6,943 nt of DNA from Bacillota bacterium. Its GTDB lineage: Bacteria; Bacillota; Clostridia; Tissierellales; Sedimentibacteraceae. Made by a program: the position numbers and the translations under genes. Location of the stretch: positions 1 through 6,943 of the forward strand of contig JARBUP010000148.1 in the NCBI GenBank assembly GCA_029239575.1, written 5' to 3'. Shown here piece after piece: positions 5,539 to 6,943 of this stretch (positions are counted from its first letter, which is position 1; every line of letters starts with the position of its first letter). The notes below the pieces were generated by a model, which was not told the DNA's origin, did no database searches, and saw nothing but the letters and a program-made list of their open reading frames with translations.

Positions 5539-6930
5539 TTACTCATAATCATCTTCGTCTAAAATAGAAATTTCATCTACTTTTCCTTTAGGCTTAATAT
5601 GTAATTCTGATAAGGATAATCTAGGCAATTCATAGAAATATTCGCCCGGTTCATAATTGCCGCTGCTTAATTCTTTTTTATTTACAAAACCGATAACATT
5701 ATCAGGAGTATATGGAGCAAACCAGAAATCAGTTTCTTCTGCTGTTTCAGATTCTACTAGAACATATTCTGTTGAACCTATGCCATTGAACTCACCTGCG
5801 TTACATTGTGCCCACTGACTTACTTTAGCCATACTTGAAACATTTGTAAATCTCTCTGTTCCTGGTTCATCAAAACCAAATTCTTCTGTTTTTGATCCTG
5901 GCACGCCTGCTAATTCTTCTGATTTTTCTATGCATGCCATATCTATGGCTACAGGGTCTTTTGATGCAAAAATACCTATATTTGGAACCAATGCTTTGTC
6001 GTGATAATTAACACAATCACACCAAGGAGTTATATCAAAAGCATAATTTAAAAATATAAATTTATCTTTTCCAATGGCATTCATATATCCTGAAGCTGCA
6101 TCAGATATGGTAGGTGCCCATGCAGCAGTAATTTCAGGCTTTAAGTTCAATACACCTGCAAATAGCGCTGAACTAAAGCAACCAGCACACTTACCGCATT
6201 TTTCCTTATGGAATAAGAACATGTCATCTTTCCACTCAAAAGCATCAAAAGGACAACCTTTTATACAACGTTCTATTAATGTAGGAGAAGGACCTTGATT
6301 TGCTTGTTTTGCAGCATCTTGATTTACTGTCAAATTTTGTATGCCATAAACAGGATGATTCATAAAGTGGGTAGAAATCTTACCTCTTTTTGAACCCATA
6401 CCTATGCCTATATTTTTCAAAGCACCTCCATAAACACCCATTGGATGACCTTTAAAATGGGTGACAACAATTACCGCATCTAATTCAAGGAGTTTCTTAC
6501 CCATGAAAGAATGTTTCATATAAACACCGTTTGGTATTTCTACCTGAACGTCATCAAATCCATAATCACCATCACAAATCCAAATAGGACAGCCCATAGT
6601 TTCTTCATTGAAACCATGCCTTGATACAGATCTAAGGTGATCACTCTTTGTAGCTCTTGATGAATAATCTGAAAAAATAATTGTATTGCAATCAACAATT
6701 ACAGGCTTTCCACCCAATCTTTTAACTTCTTCAACAATAGCACCAACCCAGTGAGGACGTAGATTAAGAGAGTTACCATACTCCCCCATATGAATTTTTA
6801 TTCCAACTGTATCTCCTTTTTTAAAAAGTGTTTCAAGACCAGCATCACGTAATAATTTTACACCTTTAAACGGCGTGCTTTCCTGCAGGCTGTTTGCTCT
6901 GTCATTCATAAAATAAACTTTTGATGGCAT
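5539..6930 (-). CDS. DUF362-family iron-sulfur protein, probable electron-transfer partner of the AOR
   Basis: This is a cytoplasmic protein of 463 residues with DUF362 hallmarks. They are GIKIHMGEYGN (residues 43-53), THFKGHPMGVYGGALKNIG (157-175), and DCVNYHDKALVPNIGIF followed by ASKDPVAIDMAC (305-333). Inserted in the middle is a ferredoxin-like region. CIKGCP (Cys222, Cys226) precedes CGKCAGC (Cys245, 248, 251), and the position where a fourth cysteine would follow is Ala255. This equals a two-cluster ferredoxin that kept only the ligands of one cluster (226, 245, 248, 251). Other cysteines (81, 114, 119, 304, 306, 333, 376) are scattered. The C-terminus is acidic (DEDDYE). The start is the ATG at 6930 with AAAGGGG at 6937-6943, right at the window edge. 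The gene is the first visible one of the operon and lies 39 nt before the AOR gene. The electron-transfer role is inferred from the cysteines and position; the family itself has no general established function. Confidence 0.85.
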   Translation of the reverse strand: MPSKVYFMNDRANSLQESTPFKGVKLLRDAGLETLFKKGDTVGIKIHMGEYGNSLNLRPHWVGAIVEEVKRLGGKPVIVDCNTIIFSDYSSRATKSDHLRSVSRHGFNEETMGCPIWICDGDYGFDDVQVEIPNGVYMKHSFMGKKLLELDAVIVVTHFKGHPMGVYGGALKNIGIGMGSKRGKISTHFMNHPVYGIQNLTVNQDAAKQANQGPSPTLIERCIKGCPFDAFEWKDDMFLFHKEKCGKCAGCFSSALFAGVLNLKPEITAAWAPTISDAASGYMNAIGKDKFIFLNYAFDITPWCDCVNYHDKALVPNIGIFASKDPVAIDMACIEKSEELAGVPGSKTEEFGFDEPGTERFTNVSSMAKVSQWAQCNAGEFNGIGSTEYVLVESETAEETDFWFAPYTPDNVIGFVNKKELSSGNYEPGEYFYELPRLSLSELHIKPKGKVDEISILDEDDYE

Positions 6931-6943
6931 ATTGTACCCCTTT

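Noticed and set aside
3587..6298. Plus-strand open frames at 3587-3919, 4024-4215, 5252-5524 and 6074-6298
   Set aside because: They lie opposite strongly conserved AOR or DUF362 coding sequence and show no family resemblance. They are treated as antisense shadows.
1..6943. tRNA, rRNA, CRISPR array or mobile element
   Set aside because: No cloverleaf-like segments, rRNA-like blocks, regularly spaced repeats or transposase/integrase sequences were found on reading both strands.

Overview
The window looks like the chromosome of an anaerobic, spore-forming, low-GC Firmicute, most likely Clostridium in the broad sense. The evidence is the AT-rich base composition, an alpha/beta-type small acid-soluble spore protein, what appears to be the 5' end of polC (the replicative polymerase of low-GC Gram-positives), strong AAGGAGG-type ribosome binding sites, and an oxygen-sensitive tungsten/molybdenum-type aldehyde ferredoxin oxidoreductase (AOR) family gene. 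The species cannot be named from the sequence alone.

Layout. Positions 1-298 (minus) hold the N-terminal 99 codons of a probable polC, which runs off the left edge. Divergent from it at 502-717 (plus) is the spore protein gene, which ends in a bidirectional hairpin terminator at 738-779. A stand-alone D-glutamate cyclase-domain protein (787-1695, minus) converges on the same terminator. It has a clear sigma-A promoter at 1817-1845 and a leader of about 115 nt. Next are a stand-alone Smr-domain protein (1941-2192, minus) and a 26-codon reading frame upstream of it (2228-2308, minus), with their own promoter and terminator.

The right two thirds (2412-6930, all minus) is one probable operon. 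In transcription order it encodes a DUF362 iron-sulfur protein, an AOR-family oxidoreductase, an NAD-dependent extended short-chain dehydrogenase/epimerase, and a MoaD/ThiS-like ubiquitin-fold sulfur carrier ending in Gly-Gly-Gly. It closes with a long hairpin terminator at 2361-2410. The operon's promoter lies beyond the right edge.

How the genes may work together (inference). The MoaD-like protein would supply sulfur for the pterin cofactor of the AOR, the DUF362 protein could pass low-potential electrons to or from it, and the dehydrogenase could act on the same substrate or its alcohol/ketone form. The substrate is unknown. Points of interest are a divergent pterin/cluster motif in the AOR (Asn-Cys-Gly-Gly-Phe-Cys), a half-ferredoxin cysteine pattern in the DUF362 protein, two downstream genes that probably start at TTG, and a stem-loop between the AOR and dehydrogenase genes. 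Three hairpins in the window contain positions that pair only as G-U in the minus-strand RNA, which supports their function as RNA from that strand. No mobile element, CRISPR array, tRNA or rRNA was seen.
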